Positions 49,313-57,374 of a stretch of 64,000 bases of DNA are shown here, one piece after another. Below the pieces are notes generated by a model. That model saw nothing but the letters and a program-made list of their open reading frames with translations, ran no database searches and was not told where the DNA came from. Position 1 is the first letter of the stretch. Each line of letters opens with the position of its first letter. The position numbers and the translations under genes were made by a program. The DNA comes from Arthrobacter sp. SPG23 (GTDB taxonomy: Bacteria; Actinomycetota; Actinomycetes; Actinomycetales; Micrococcaceae), in contig NZ_JYCN01000032.1 of assembly GCF_000876655.1 (NCBI RefSeq), positions 1 to 64,000 of the forward strand, written 5' to 3'.

Positions 49313-50605
49313 GTGACCCACGAAACACTTGATGCCGCCGCCGATGTCCTGCCGGCCGAAGCAATTGACGCAATCGAACGCGCGGCTACGTCCGCCCACC
49401 GCCACGACGAACTTTTCTCGGAGCGCGCAGCCAATATCAAGCAGTCCGCCGTCCGCGACGTCTTTGACATCTCGCTCCGCCCGGGCCTGGTGTCGCTGGC
49501 CGGCGGCAGCCCCTACCTGCAGTCCCTGCCGCTCGAGCGGCTGGGCCAGACGGCAGCGAAGATCATCGCCGAACAGGGCTTGACCGCACTCCAGTACGGC
49601 AACGGCCAGGGGACCGAAGAGCTCCGCACCCAGATCTGCGAGGTGATGGCAGCAGAGGGCATCCTCGATGCGGACCCCCGGAACGTAGTGATCACTGCGG
49701 GTTCCCAATCAGCCCAGGACGTCGCCACGAAGGTGTTCTGCAACCCCGGTGACGTAGTGCTGGTGGAAGACCCCACCTATGTGGGCGCCCTGAATACCTT
49801 CGAGGCGTACCAGGTTGAGGTGGCCACGGTTCCCATGGATCAGCACGGCCTGGTCCCCGATCTCCTGGAAGCCCGGATTGCCGCCCTCCAGACCGCCGGC
49901 AAGAACATCAAGTTCCTCTACACGATTCCCAACTTCAACAACCCGTCCGGCATCACGCTCGCTGAGGAACGCCGGCAGCAAATCGTCGATATATGCCGCA
50001 AGGCGAATATCCTGGTCCTCGAAGACAATCCGTACGGCCTGCTCCGCTTCGACGGCAAGCCGCTGGCTCCCCTGCGGGCCGGCAATCCCGACGATGTCAT
50101 CTATATGGGCTCGTTCTCCAAAATTTTCGCCCCCGGGCTGCGGATTGGCTGGGCCCTGGTGCCGGCGCACCTCCAGCGCCGCTATTACCTGGCGTCCGAA
50201 GCCGTGACGCTCTGCCCGTCGACGCTGAACCAGATGCTGGTCTCGGCCTACCTGCGTGACTACGACTGGAAAGCGCAGATCGAAACCTACCGCGGGCTCT
50301 ACGCCGAGCGCTGCGAGGCCATGCTCGCCGCCCTGGAAGAGTACATGCCGGAGGGGCTCAGCTGGACCCGGCCCGAGGGCGGCTTCTTCGTCTGGGTAAC
50401 GCTGCCCGAGGGCGTGGACACGTACCCGCTGCTGCGCAAGGCAATCGACGCCGGCGTCGTGTTCATCCCGGGAGCGGCCTTCACGCATTCGGACGAACCG
50501 TCCAACAAGCTGCGCCTCGCTTTTAGTGCCGTTCCTCCCGAGATCATTGCCGAAGGCGTGCGGCGGCTTGCGCCGGTCCTGCGGGACGCCATCGCGGCGC
50601 TGTAG
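49313..50605 (+). CDS. PLP-dependent aminotransferase, class I/II (2-aminoadipate/LysN-like)
   Basis: About 430 residues, depending on start (GTG 49313 or GTG 49307). Fold type I motifs: SLAGGSPYLQSLP, ALQYGNGQGTEELR, PNFNNPSGITLAEERR, and the PLP-lysine in GSFSKIFAPGLRIGW. The SK-IFAPGLRIGW form is typical of LysN/MocR-domain aminotransferases acting on branched, aromatic or 2-aminoadipate substrates. No DNA-binding domain is present. Its promoter region is shared with the PEP mutase-like gene. It may be leaderless. Confidence 0.9.
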   Translation: MTHETLDAAADVLPAEAIDAIERAATSAHRHDELFSERAANIKQSAVRDVFDISLRPGLVSLAGGSPYLQSLPLERLGQTAAKIIAEQGLTALQYGNGQGTEELRTQICEVMAAEGILDADPRNVVITAGSQSAQDVATKVFCNPGDVVLVEDPTYVGALNTFEAYQVEVATVPMDQHGLVPDLLEARIAALQTAGKNIKFLYTIPNFNNPSGITLAEERRQQIVDICRKANILVLEDNPYGLLRFDGKPLAPLRAGNPDDVIYMGSFSKIFAPGLRIGWALVPAHLQRRYYLASEAVTLCPSTLNQMLVSAYLRDYDWKAQIETYRGLYAERCEAMLAALEEYMPEGLSWTRPEGGFFVWVTLPEGVDTYPLLRKAIDAGVVFIPGAAFTHSDEPSNKLRLAFSAVPPEIIAEGVRRLAPVLRDAIAAL

Positions 50606-50672
50606 CCTGAATCATTACCGCACGCAGCCGGGCACTTCCCATTAGGCTGACCGATCCCTTAGGAGCAGGACT

Positions 50673-51104
50673 ATGACCGGAATTATTGTTGTCGGCGTTG
50701 ACGGCAGTGAGACTGCCATGCGGGCCGCGGAAACAGCACAAGGGCTTGCCGCGTCCCTGGAGGCTACCCTTCACGTGGTGACGGCGTTCGACAGCGACCG
50801 CACCGAGGTTTACGGCAGCGGCAGTGACCGGTTCATTGTCTCTGATGCCGGCGAGGCCGAGAAAGTAGCCAAGGACGTTGCGGGACGGCTGAGCACGGAA
50901 GGCCTCAAGGTCACCTACTCAGCGGCCCGGGGCAAGCCGGCGGAAGCCCTGATCAAGGAAGCCGAGCGCTTCGACGCCCGCATGATCGTGGTGGGCAACC
51001 GCCGGATGCGCGGGCTCGGCCGGGTCCTGGGCAGCGTCGCCAATAGCGTGGCGCACAACGCACCGTGCGACGTCTACATCGCGAAGACGGACGTGGCCGA
51101 CTAG
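50673..51104 (+). CDS. Universal stress protein (UspA domain)
   Basis: A 143-residue single UspA domain. The start reads IIVVGVDGSETAMRAAETA and the ATP-binding motif near the end is VVGNRRMRGLGRVLGSVANSVAHNAPCDVYI (G-2x-G-9x-G-S/T type). It is a cytoplasmic nucleotide-binding stress protein of uncertain mechanism. The ATG is preceded by TAGGAGCAGG. It ends 7 nt from the convergent acyl-CoA ligase gene. Confidence 0.93.
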   Translation: MTGIIVVGVDGSETAMRAAETAQGLAASLEATLHVVTAFDSDRTEVYGSGSDRFIVSDAGEAEKVAKDVAGRLSTEGLKVTYSAARGKPAEALIKEAERFDARMIVVGNRRMRGLGRVLGSVANSVAHNAPCDVYIAKTDVAD

Positions 51105-51111
51105 CGCCTTC

Positions 51112-52704
51112 CTAGGCCGACTGGGCCGCCTTGAGCATCCTGCGCAGGATCTTGCCGGAGGCGGACTTGGGCACAGCCTCGATGAATTCCACCCGGCGGA
51201 CCTTCTTGAAGGGCGCCACCCTGGCGGCCACGAAGTCGATGACGCCGGCTTCGTCGAGCGTGTCCCCTTCCCTGCCCGGCTGGCGCACGATGAAAGCCAT
51301 CGGAACTTCCTGGCCGTCGGCGTCGGGCGTCCCGATCACGGCGGCGTCCGCGATGCCCGGGTGCGACAGCAGCAGCGCCTCAAGTTCCGCCGGGGCGATC
51401 TGGTAGCCCTTGTATTTGATGAGTTCCTTCAGCCGGTCGACAATGGTCACCACTCCGTCAGCGCGGACCGTGGCGATGTCGCCGGTGCGGAGGAAACCGT
51501 CCGCGTCCAGGGTGTCCGCCGTTTCATCCGGGCGGTTGAGGTATCCCAGCATGACATTCGGTCCGCGGCACAGCAGATGGCCCGGAGCGCTGGTTCCCTC
51601 TGCCGGGATCTCGATGTCCTCGCCGGTGGCGGGGTCCACCAGCCGGCATTCCATGTTGGGTACCGTGAACCCCACCGAGCTCACCGGAACGTCCAGGGCA
51701 TCCGCCGGGATCAGGTGCGACACAGGACTCATCTCGGTCATCCCGTAGCCCTGCAGCACGCGGCACTGGAGACGTTCGGCAAGCGTCGCGCCGAGTTCAC
51801 CGTCCAGCGGCGCAGCGCCCGACAGCGTGGTGTGGACGGAGCTGAGATCGTACTCGGCAACCAGCGGATGCTTGGACAGGGCCACGGCCACGGGCGGGGC
51901 GATGAACAAGTACGTGCATCGGTGGTCCTGGATGATGCGCAGGAACTCGGCGAGCTCGAAGCGGGGCATGGTGACCAGGCATGCCCGTTCCCGCAGGGCG
52001 AGGTTCAGCAGGACAGTCAGGCCGTAAATGTGGAAAAAGGGCAGCAGGGCGAGCAGCCTGTCCTGCGGACCCACCTTGAGCAGCCCGCGGGACTGTTCCA
52101 CGTTGGCCACGAGGTTCCGGTGGCTGAGCTTCACGCCCTTGGGCCGCCCCGTGGTTCCGGACGAGTACGGCAGCACCGCTACGTGCGTCGCCGGGTCGAA
52201 GGAAACCGCGGGAGCCCGCACTCCGGCGGTGAGCAGGTCCTTCAGCGACGGGTGGCCGGCGGCGCCGTCGAGCACTACGAGCCGCTCCGCCGGGATCCCG
52301 GCGCGTTCAGCGGCTTCCTCGGCCCCCGGAAGCAGCGCGGATACCGTAAACAGCCAGCTGGCCCCGGCGTCCTGCAGCTGATGGGTGATTTCATCGGCGG
52401 TGTACAGCGAGTTGATGGTGGTGATGGTGGCACCGGCACGGAGCAGCCCGTGGAAAACGGCAGCGAACGCCGGGACGTTGGGGCAGAGGATCGCGGCAAC
52501 CCCATTCGGCCCCAGTCCCAGGGCGGAGACGGCGCCCGCCACAGCGTCGATCTGTTCGAGCAGCTCGCGGTAGGTGGTTTGCGCACCGCTGCTGCCGTCC
52601 ACGACGGCGGTCCGGTCCAGGTCCGCTTCTGCGAGGTCCCCGAAGAGGTACTCGTAAATGCTTTGGTCCGGGATGACCACATCCGAAAAAGGGCTTGAGA
52701 ACAC
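51112..52704 (-). CDS. 4-coumarate-CoA ligase-like acyl-CoA synthetase
   Basis: A 530-residue AMP-forming ligase. GTG 52704 is preceded by AAAGGAGAT. Motifs: P-loop LPYSSGTTGRPKGVKLSH near residue 185, VLQGYGMTEMSPVSH, LRTGDIATVRADGVVTIVDRLKELIKYKGYQIAPAELE, and the catalytic Lys in PKSASGKILRR. It activates a carboxylic acid to its CoA ester. The close match to plant-type 4CL motifs favours a phenylpropenoic or fatty acid substrate. No catabolic partners are adjacent, so substrate remains open. Confidence 0.92.
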   Translation of the reverse strand: MFSSPFSDVVIPDQSIYEYLFGDLAEADLDRTAVVDGSSGAQTTYRELLEQIDAVAGAVSALGLGPNGVAAILCPNVPAFAAVFHGLLRAGATITTINSLYTADEITHQLQDAGASWLFTVSALLPGAEEAAERAGIPAERLVVLDGAAGHPSLKDLLTAGVRAPAVSFDPATHVAVLPYSSGTTGRPKGVKLSHRNLVANVEQSRGLLKVGPQDRLLALLPFFHIYGLTVLLNLALRERACLVTMPRFELAEFLRIIQDHRCTYLFIAPPVAVALSKHPLVAEYDLSSVHTTLSGAAPLDGELGATLAERLQCRVLQGYGMTEMSPVSHLIPADALDVPVSSVGFTVPNMECRLVDPATGEDIEIPAEGTSAPGHLLCRGPNVMLGYLNRPDETADTLDADGFLRTGDIATVRADGVVTIVDRLKELIKYKGYQIAPAELEALLLSHPGIADAAVIGTPDADGQEVPMAFIVRQPGREGDTLDEAGVIDFVAARVAPFKKVRRVEFIEAVPKSASGKILRRMLKAAQSA

Positions 52705-52888
52705 GCAACATCTCCTTTGATCCGCTCGGGCAGCTTCCGCTAAGTGACGGTAGCTGGTGCCACTCTAGTTCGGCGTGTCAAGGATGCAGCGCCCCTGGCT
52801 TGACCGGCGTCACTGCCCCTGGTGGGCAGCCTCACCCGTTTTTCGGCGGAATCACGCGGTTTACGGCGATAAAATTAGAAGGTGCTCG

Positions 52889-53269
52889 ATGGTGCGGACA
52901 TCCGAGTACCGACGACCCCAGGGGAACATCATTCTTACTCTTCAACGCCGCCAGCTGGTAGGCCACGACATCCTTCTTGCCCGCCACGGGAACCACATCA
53001 GCACCATGCGGGTGGACCGCGCCAATGACCGGGTGATCGCGTTCCTCGACGACGGTTCGACGGACACTGCCCCTAATCTGATCGCGCCCGGCCTGGATCT
53101 TCCGGAGACTATCCGAAGCGTCATGCGCGATGACTGGAAGTTCTTCGCGGTAGTGACGGCGTGCGTCACCGGCTTTTCCGGCATGATGATCGCAGCGGCG
53201 GTCGCCCTGAGCGGGATGACCTCCGATCCGGCCCTGGCCCAGATGCTCTCGAACTACCCCGCCTACTAA
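52889..53269 (+). CDS. Small membrane protein, unknown
   Basis: A 126-residue protein. ATG 52889 is chosen because AGAAGG lies 6 nt upstream and a -10-like TAAAAT shortly before; the frame is open further upstream but would overlap the promoter of the divergent ligase. A basic N-terminus and a beta-rich region (ISTMRVDRANDRVIAFLDDGS) precede one membrane span (FFAVVTACVTGFSGMMIAAAVAL, about residues 86-108). I recognise no family. A classic terminator follows at 53300-53341. Confidence 0.65.
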   Translation: MVRTSEYRRPQGNIILTLQRRQLVGHDILLARHGNHISTMRVDRANDRVIAFLDDGSTDTAPNLIAPGLDLPETIRSVMRDDWKFFAVVTACVTGFSGMMIAAAVALSGMTSDPALAQMLSNYPAY

Positions 53270-53299
53270 GCCACCGCTGACTCCGCCACTTGGCACAAA

Positions 53300-53341
53300 G
53301 GAACCCCGCCGCTGGAATTTCAGCGGCGGGGTTCCTTTTTT
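53300..53341 (+). terminator. Rho-independent terminator
   Basis: A perfect 15-bp stem, GGAACCCCGCCGCTG (53300-53314) and CAGCGGCGGGGTTCC (53321-53335), a 6-nt loop, then six T at 53336-53341. It is the most canonical terminator in the window, 30 nt past the small membrane protein gene. It could also act for the bkd operon, whose last gene ends at 53355 on the other strand. Confidence 0.93.
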
Positions 53342-53354
53342 GACGCCTGACGTC

Positions 53355-54947
53355 CTAATCGAGCAGGAGCGCCGGCTCCTCAAGGATCGCCGCGACGTCG
53401 GCCATGAAGCGCGCCGAGAGGTCGCCGTCCACCACGCGGTGGTCGAAGGACCCGCCCAGGGTGGTGATCCATCGCGGAATGACTTCGCCGTCGAGGACCC
53501 ACGGCTTCTGCTTGATTGTGCCGAACGCCACGATAGCCACCTCGCCGGGGTTGATGATCGGGGTGCCGGTGTCGATGCCGAGGGCGCCGATGTTGGTGAC
53601 GGTCAGGGTGCCGCCCTGCATCTGGGCAGGCTGGGTCTTGCCGGCGCGGGCGGTGGTGGCCAGTTCGTTGAGCGCCAGGGCCAGTTCCTTGAGCGAGAGG
53701 TCCTGGGCGTTCTTGATGTTCGGCACCATCAGGCCGCGCGGGGTTGCCGCTGCGATGCCCAGGTTCATGAAGTGCTTGACGTGGATCTCGGCTGTGTCGC
53801 TCCCGTCGGCGCTGTCCACCCACGTGGCGTTGACGCTGGGGTTGCGGGCGGCCGCCCAGATCACAGCTTTGGCCAGGATCAGCAGCGGGGAGACCTTGAT
53901 GCCTTCGAAGTCACGCGACACCTTGAGCCGCTTGACGAACTCCATGGTGCGGCTGGCGTCGACGTCCACGAAGATGCTCACGTGCGGGGCGGCGAACGCG
54001 GACTCCACCATGGCCTTGGCAGTGGCCTTGCGGACACCCTTGACCGGAATCCGCTCGATGCGCTGGTCCTGGGGCCGGCCGGACTTGCCCCAGAAGGTGT
54101 CCGCCTTGTCCACTTCGGCGTCGCGCTGGGCTTGGTAGCTCACCAGGTCCTCGCGGGTGACCTCGCCGCGGGCGCCGGTGGCGACGACGTCCGCGAGGTC
54201 GATTCCGAGGTCGCGGGCGATCTTGCGCACCGGCGGCTTGGCCAGGACCCGGTTCACCAGGCCGCTGATGGTACCGCCCAGGGTGGGGCGTGCGGATCCT
54301 TCTGCGGACGCAGCCCCGGTGTCGGCGGCGTCGGCGGTGGACGGTGCGGAGGCGTTGATCCAGATGCCCTGGGTCTCGACGGGCTCCGCCAGAGGGGCGG
54401 GCTCCGCCACCGGCGAGGTAGCGGCGGCGAGTGCGGGCGCGGCGGCCGAGGCTGGCCGTACCGCGGCGGCAGGCGTGGCCTTGCGCGGGCGCCGTTTGAC
54501 GGCGTCGGCCTTGGGGCCCGAGCCCACCAGGGGGCCCACGGCTTTCCCTGCCTCGGGTGCGCCCTGCTCACCCGGCGACCCGCCCTCGTCCCCGTCCTCG
54601 GACAATTTCCCGTACATCGGGGCGCCAGCGGCGGGAGCGGCTGGCGCCGGCGGGGCTGCAGGGGCAGCCGGAACAGGCGCATCCGCGGGCGTGGGGTCGC
54701 CGCTCACGGCGTCGGTCACGCTGATGATCGGAGTTCCGACGTCGACCGTTACCCCCACGGGGACGAGCAGTTCGGTGACCGTGCCTGCAAAGGGCGAGGG
54801 CAGTTCCACGAGGGACTTGGCCGTTTCGATTTCGCACAGGATGTCATTGATCGCGACGCTGTCACCGGGCTTGACGTTCCACGAAACGATCTCGGCCTCG
54901 GTGAGTCCTTCGCCCACATCGGGGAGGTTGAACTTGTTTACAGTCAT
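53355..54947 (-). CDS. bkdC: Branched-chain alpha-keto acid dehydrogenase E2 (dihydrolipoamide acyltransferase)
   Basis: A 530-residue E2. One lipoyl domain (residues 1-80) has Lys44 in EIETAKSLVELP. A long Ala/Pro-rich hinge follows, then a peripheral subunit-binding domain near 225-260 (VRKIARDLGIDLADVVATGARGEVTREDL), a second hinge, and the catalytic domain with His503 in DHRVVDGD. It transfers the acyl group from E1 to CoA and forms the core of the complex. It is the last gene of the operon after E1alpha and E1beta; no E3 gene is present, so Lpd must come from elsewhere. Confidence 0.93.
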   Translation of the reverse strand: MTVNKFNLPDVGEGLTEAEIVSWNVKPGDSVAINDILCEIETAKSLVELPSPFAGTVTELLVPVGVTVDVGTPIISVTDAVSGDPTPADAPVPAAPAAPPAPAAPAAGAPMYGKLSEDGDEGGSPGEQGAPEAGKAVGPLVGSGPKADAVKRRPRKATPAAAVRPASAAAPALAAATSPVAEPAPLAEPVETQGIWINASAPSTADAADTGAASAEGSARPTLGGTISGLVNRVLAKPPVRKIARDLGIDLADVVATGARGEVTREDLVSYQAQRDAEVDKADTFWGKSGRPQDQRIERIPVKGVRKATAKAMVESAFAAPHVSIFVDVDASRTMEFVKRLKVSRDFEGIKVSPLLILAKAVIWAAARNPSVNATWVDSADGSDTAEIHVKHFMNLGIAAATPRGLMVPNIKNAQDLSLKELALALNELATTARAGKTQPAQMQGGTLTVTNIGALGIDTGTPIINPGEVAIVAFGTIKQKPWVLDGEVIPRWITTLGGSFDHRVVDGDLSARFMADVAAILEEPALLLD

Positions 54948-54968
54948 GGGGTCCTCGGTTTGGAAGGC

Positions 54969-55010
54969 GTCGTCAGCAGGCAGTCGTCAGTACGCAGTTG
55001 TCAGTAGGCA
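54969..55010. repeat. Tandem 14-nt repeat, three copies, across the E1beta stop codon
   Basis: Three adjacent 14-nt units, GTCGTCAGCAGGCA (54969-54982), GTCGTCAGTACGCA (54983-54996) and GTTGTCAGTAGGCA (54997-55010), span the E1beta stop and the E1beta-E2 gap. On the minus strand each unit contains TGA. Because 14 is not a multiple of 3, the three stops fall in three different frames. Confidence 0.8.
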
Positions 55011-55981
55011 AGGGCGCGGTCCAGCGCCTCGAGGATGCGGTCGATGTCCGGCAGGTAGTCCTCTTCCACCTTGGCCACCGGGTAGGGCATGTGGAAGCCG
55101 CCCACGCGGATCACCGGGGCTTCGAGGGACAGGAACGCACGCTCGCTCACACGCGCCGCGATTTCGCCGCCGATGCCGCCGAACGTCGGCGCCTCATGGG
55201 CCACGATGAGGCGGCCCGTCTTCTTGACGGAGTCGGTGACGGTGTCGAAGTCGATCGGCGAGATGGAGCGCAGGTCAATCACTTCGACGCTGTGGCCGTC
55301 CTCGGCGGCGGCGTTGGCCGCGGCGAGGGCCACCGGAACCAGCGGACCGTAGGCGACGACGGTGGCATCGGTGCCTTCGCGCAGCACGTGGGCCTTGAAC
55401 GGGTCCGCCGAAGCGCCGGGCGTCTCGGTGTCGACGTCGCCCTTGAGCCAGTAGCGCCGTTTCGGTTCGAAAACGATCACCGGGTCCTGGCAGTCGACGG
55501 CCTGCTGGATCATCCAGTAGGCGTCATGGGGGTTGGAGGGGGTGATGATGCGCAGGCCGGCGGTGTGGGCGAACAGAGCTTCCGGAGACTCCGAGTGGTG
55601 TTCGATCGAGCCGATGCCGCCGCCGTAAGGAATGCGGATGACGACCGGCACGGTGAGGTTTCCGTTGCTGCGTGCGTGCATCTTGGCCAGCTGGGTGGTG
55701 ATCTGGTTGAAGCCCGGAAAAACGAAGCCGTCGAACTGGATCTCGCAGACCGGCAGGTAGCCGCTGAGGGCAAGTCCGATCGCGGTTCCGATGATCCCGG
55801 ACTCGGCCAGCGGGGTGTCCACGACGCGGTCGGCGCCGAATTCACCGAACAATCCGTCGGTCACCCGGTAGACGCCGCCAAGCGGGCCGATGTCCTCGCC
55901 CATGAGCAGGGTGCGGGGGTTGTTGCTCAGCGTCGCGCGCAGACCCTCATTGATGGCCTTGGCGATGGTCATGGTGGTCAT
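55001..55981 (-). CDS. bkdB: Branched-chain alpha-keto acid dehydrogenase E1 beta subunit
   Basis: A 326-residue transketolase-like subunit. It reads MTIAKAINEGLRATLSNNPRTLLMGEDIGPLGGVYRVTDGL, then GTAIGLALSGYLPVCEIQFDGFVFPGFNQI and VVIRIPYGGGIGSIEHHSESPEALF, all typical of E1 beta. With E1 alpha it forms the heterotetramer that decarboxylates branched-chain keto acids using thiamine diphosphate. Its ATG overlaps the E1 alpha stop (ATGA). The stop codon lies inside a 14-nt tandem repeat. Confidence 0.94.
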   Translation of the reverse strand: MTTMTIAKAINEGLRATLSNNPRTLLMGEDIGPLGGVYRVTDGLFGEFGADRVVDTPLAESGIIGTAIGLALSGYLPVCEIQFDGFVFPGFNQITTQLAKMHARSNGNLTVPVVIRIPYGGGIGSIEHHSESPEALFAHTAGLRIITPSNPHDAYWMIQQAVDCQDPVIVFEPKRRYWLKGDVDTETPGASADPFKAHVLREGTDATVVAYGPLVPVALAAANAAAEDGHSVEVIDLRSISPIDFDTVTDSVKKTGRLIVAHEAPTFGGIGGEIAARVSERAFLSLEAPVIRVGGFHMPYPVAKVEEDYLPDIDRILEALDRALAY

Positions 55982-57225
55982 CGGTTGGCTACCCCGTCTG
56001 TATCGGCCTCGTCGGCGTGCGCCTCATCAGCGAATCCTGCACTGTACTCCTCGAACCAGGCCAGCTCTTCGGCCACCAGCGGGTGGGCCTCAGCGTAAGT
56101 GTTCGCGAATGCCGTCCGGATATCCGGGGTTTCGAGGTCGTGGGTGGTCTTGCGCACGTAGGCGGCGAGTTCGTCGCCGTCGGCCTTGACCTTGGCGAAG
56201 AAGGCGTCGTCAGCCAGGCCCTCGACACGGAGGTACTTCTCCAGCCGTTCCAGGGGGTCCTTTGCCCGCCACAAGGCTTCCTCATCGGAGCCGCGGTATT
56301 TGGTGGGGTCGTCCGCCGTGGTGTGGGCGCCGACCCGGTACGTGAAGGCCTCGATCAGCACCGGGCTCTTTCCTTCACGGGCGCGCTCCAAAGCCCACTC
56401 CGTGACGGCATGCACGGCGATGACGTCGTTGCCGTCCACCCGGATGCCGGGGAAACCGTAGCCTTTGGCGCGGTCGGCGAGAGGGACGCGGGTTTGCACG
56501 GTGCTAGGCACCGAGATGGCCCAATGGTTGTTCTGGCAGAAAAAGACCACGGGGGCGTTGTACGACGAGGCGAAGACCATGGATTCGTGCACGTCGCCCT
56601 CGGAGCTGGCGCCGTCGCCGAAGTAGACCATAACCGCCGCCTTCGGCTCCTGCGGCTGTCCGGGAGTGGCGTTGGCGGCTGCAAGCTTCTGGTCCCGCTG
56701 GATGCCCATGGCATAGCCCACGGCATGCGGAGTCTGGGCTGCGAGGACCAGGGTGTAAAGGTGGAAGTTGGTCTCCTTGGGATTCCAGCCTCCGTTGGAC
56801 ACCCCGCGGAACTGGCGCAGCAGCTCGGCCAGGTCAACGTTGCGGGTCAGGGCCACGCCGTGTTCGCGGTACGTGGGGAAAATGTAATCCTGCGGCTGGC
56901 TTGCCCGTCCCGAACCGATCTGGGCAGCTTCCTGGCCGGTCAGCGGTACCCAGAGGGCCAGCTGGCCCTGCCGCTGGAGCGCGGTTGCCTCTTGGTCGAA
57001 CCGCCGGATGGCCGCCATGTCCGCGTAGAAACCGCGGAGCTTGTCAGCATCGAGGCGCCTGGCGTAGGCGGAGAAGACCGGGTCCTCGCCGAGGGTGCCG
57101 TCCGGCCCCAGGAGCTGGACCATCCGGGTGGGAGGTTCCCCCAGCACGGCCTCGGCTTCCGCCTCGAGCTGGTCGTCTACCCCGGTTCCGTCGAACTCGG
57201 TAGCGGGCAGATGTGTGGCGCCCAT
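55978..57225 (-). CDS. bkdA: Branched-chain alpha-keto acid dehydrogenase E1 alpha subunit
   Basis: A 415-residue thiamine diphosphate-binding subunit. ATG 57225 is used since AAGGAG lies 5 nt upstream; an ATG eight codons earlier lacks this. The TPP motif runs from YFGDGASSEGDVHESMVFAS to FFCQNNHWAIS. RVGAHTTADDPTKYR is the phosphorylation-loop region. Actinobacteria of this kind normally use AceE for pyruvate, so a two-subunit E1 points to branched-chain keto acids, though pyruvate cannot be excluded. A 42-nt palindrome lies 48 nt upstream. Confidence 0.92.
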   Translation of the reverse strand: MGATHLPATEFDGTGVDDQLEAEAEAVLGEPPTRMVQLLGPDGTLGEDPVFSAYARRLDADKLRGFYADMAAIRRFDQEATALQRQGQLALWVPLTGQEAAQIGSGRASQPQDYIFPTYREHGVALTRNVDLAELLRQFRGVSNGGWNPKETNFHLYTLVLAAQTPHAVGYAMGIQRDQKLAAANATPGQPQEPKAAVMVYFGDGASSEGDVHESMVFASSYNAPVVFFCQNNHWAISVPSTVQTRVPLADRAKGYGFPGIRVDGNDVIAVHAVTEWALERAREGKSPVLIEAFTYRVGAHTTADDPTKYRGSDEEALWRAKDPLERLEKYLRVEGLADDAFFAKVKADGDELAAYVRKTTHDLETPDIRTAFANTYAEAHPLVAEELAWFEEYSAGFADEAHADEADTDGVANR

Positions 57226-57272
57226 ACCGTCTCCTTGCTTGCCGCTCATCTGAGCGTCGCAATCTCGCTGGG

Positions 57273-57314
57273 ATATATGCCGAATCTGGAATACATTCCA
57301 GATTCGGCATATAT
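57273..57314. promoter_or_regulatory. 42-nt perfect palindrome upstream of the bkd operon
   Basis: The 20-nt arm ATATATGCCGAATCTGGAAT (57273-57292) is exactly mirrored at 57295-57314 around the two bases AC. It lies 48 nt before E1 alpha. No T-tract follows on the minus strand, so it is not a normal terminator for the aminotransferase gene upstream. AT-rich ends next to a possible -10 (AAATAT, minus strand) suggest an operator over the promoter, perhaps for an Lrp/BkdR-type regulator. If transcribed it would also form a 20-bp hairpin. Confidence 0.75.
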
Positions 57315-57374
57315 TTTGGCTTACTGTCCCTTACTTTATCCGCAGTAGGCGGACGGCGGTGGTTATGTTAAGCG

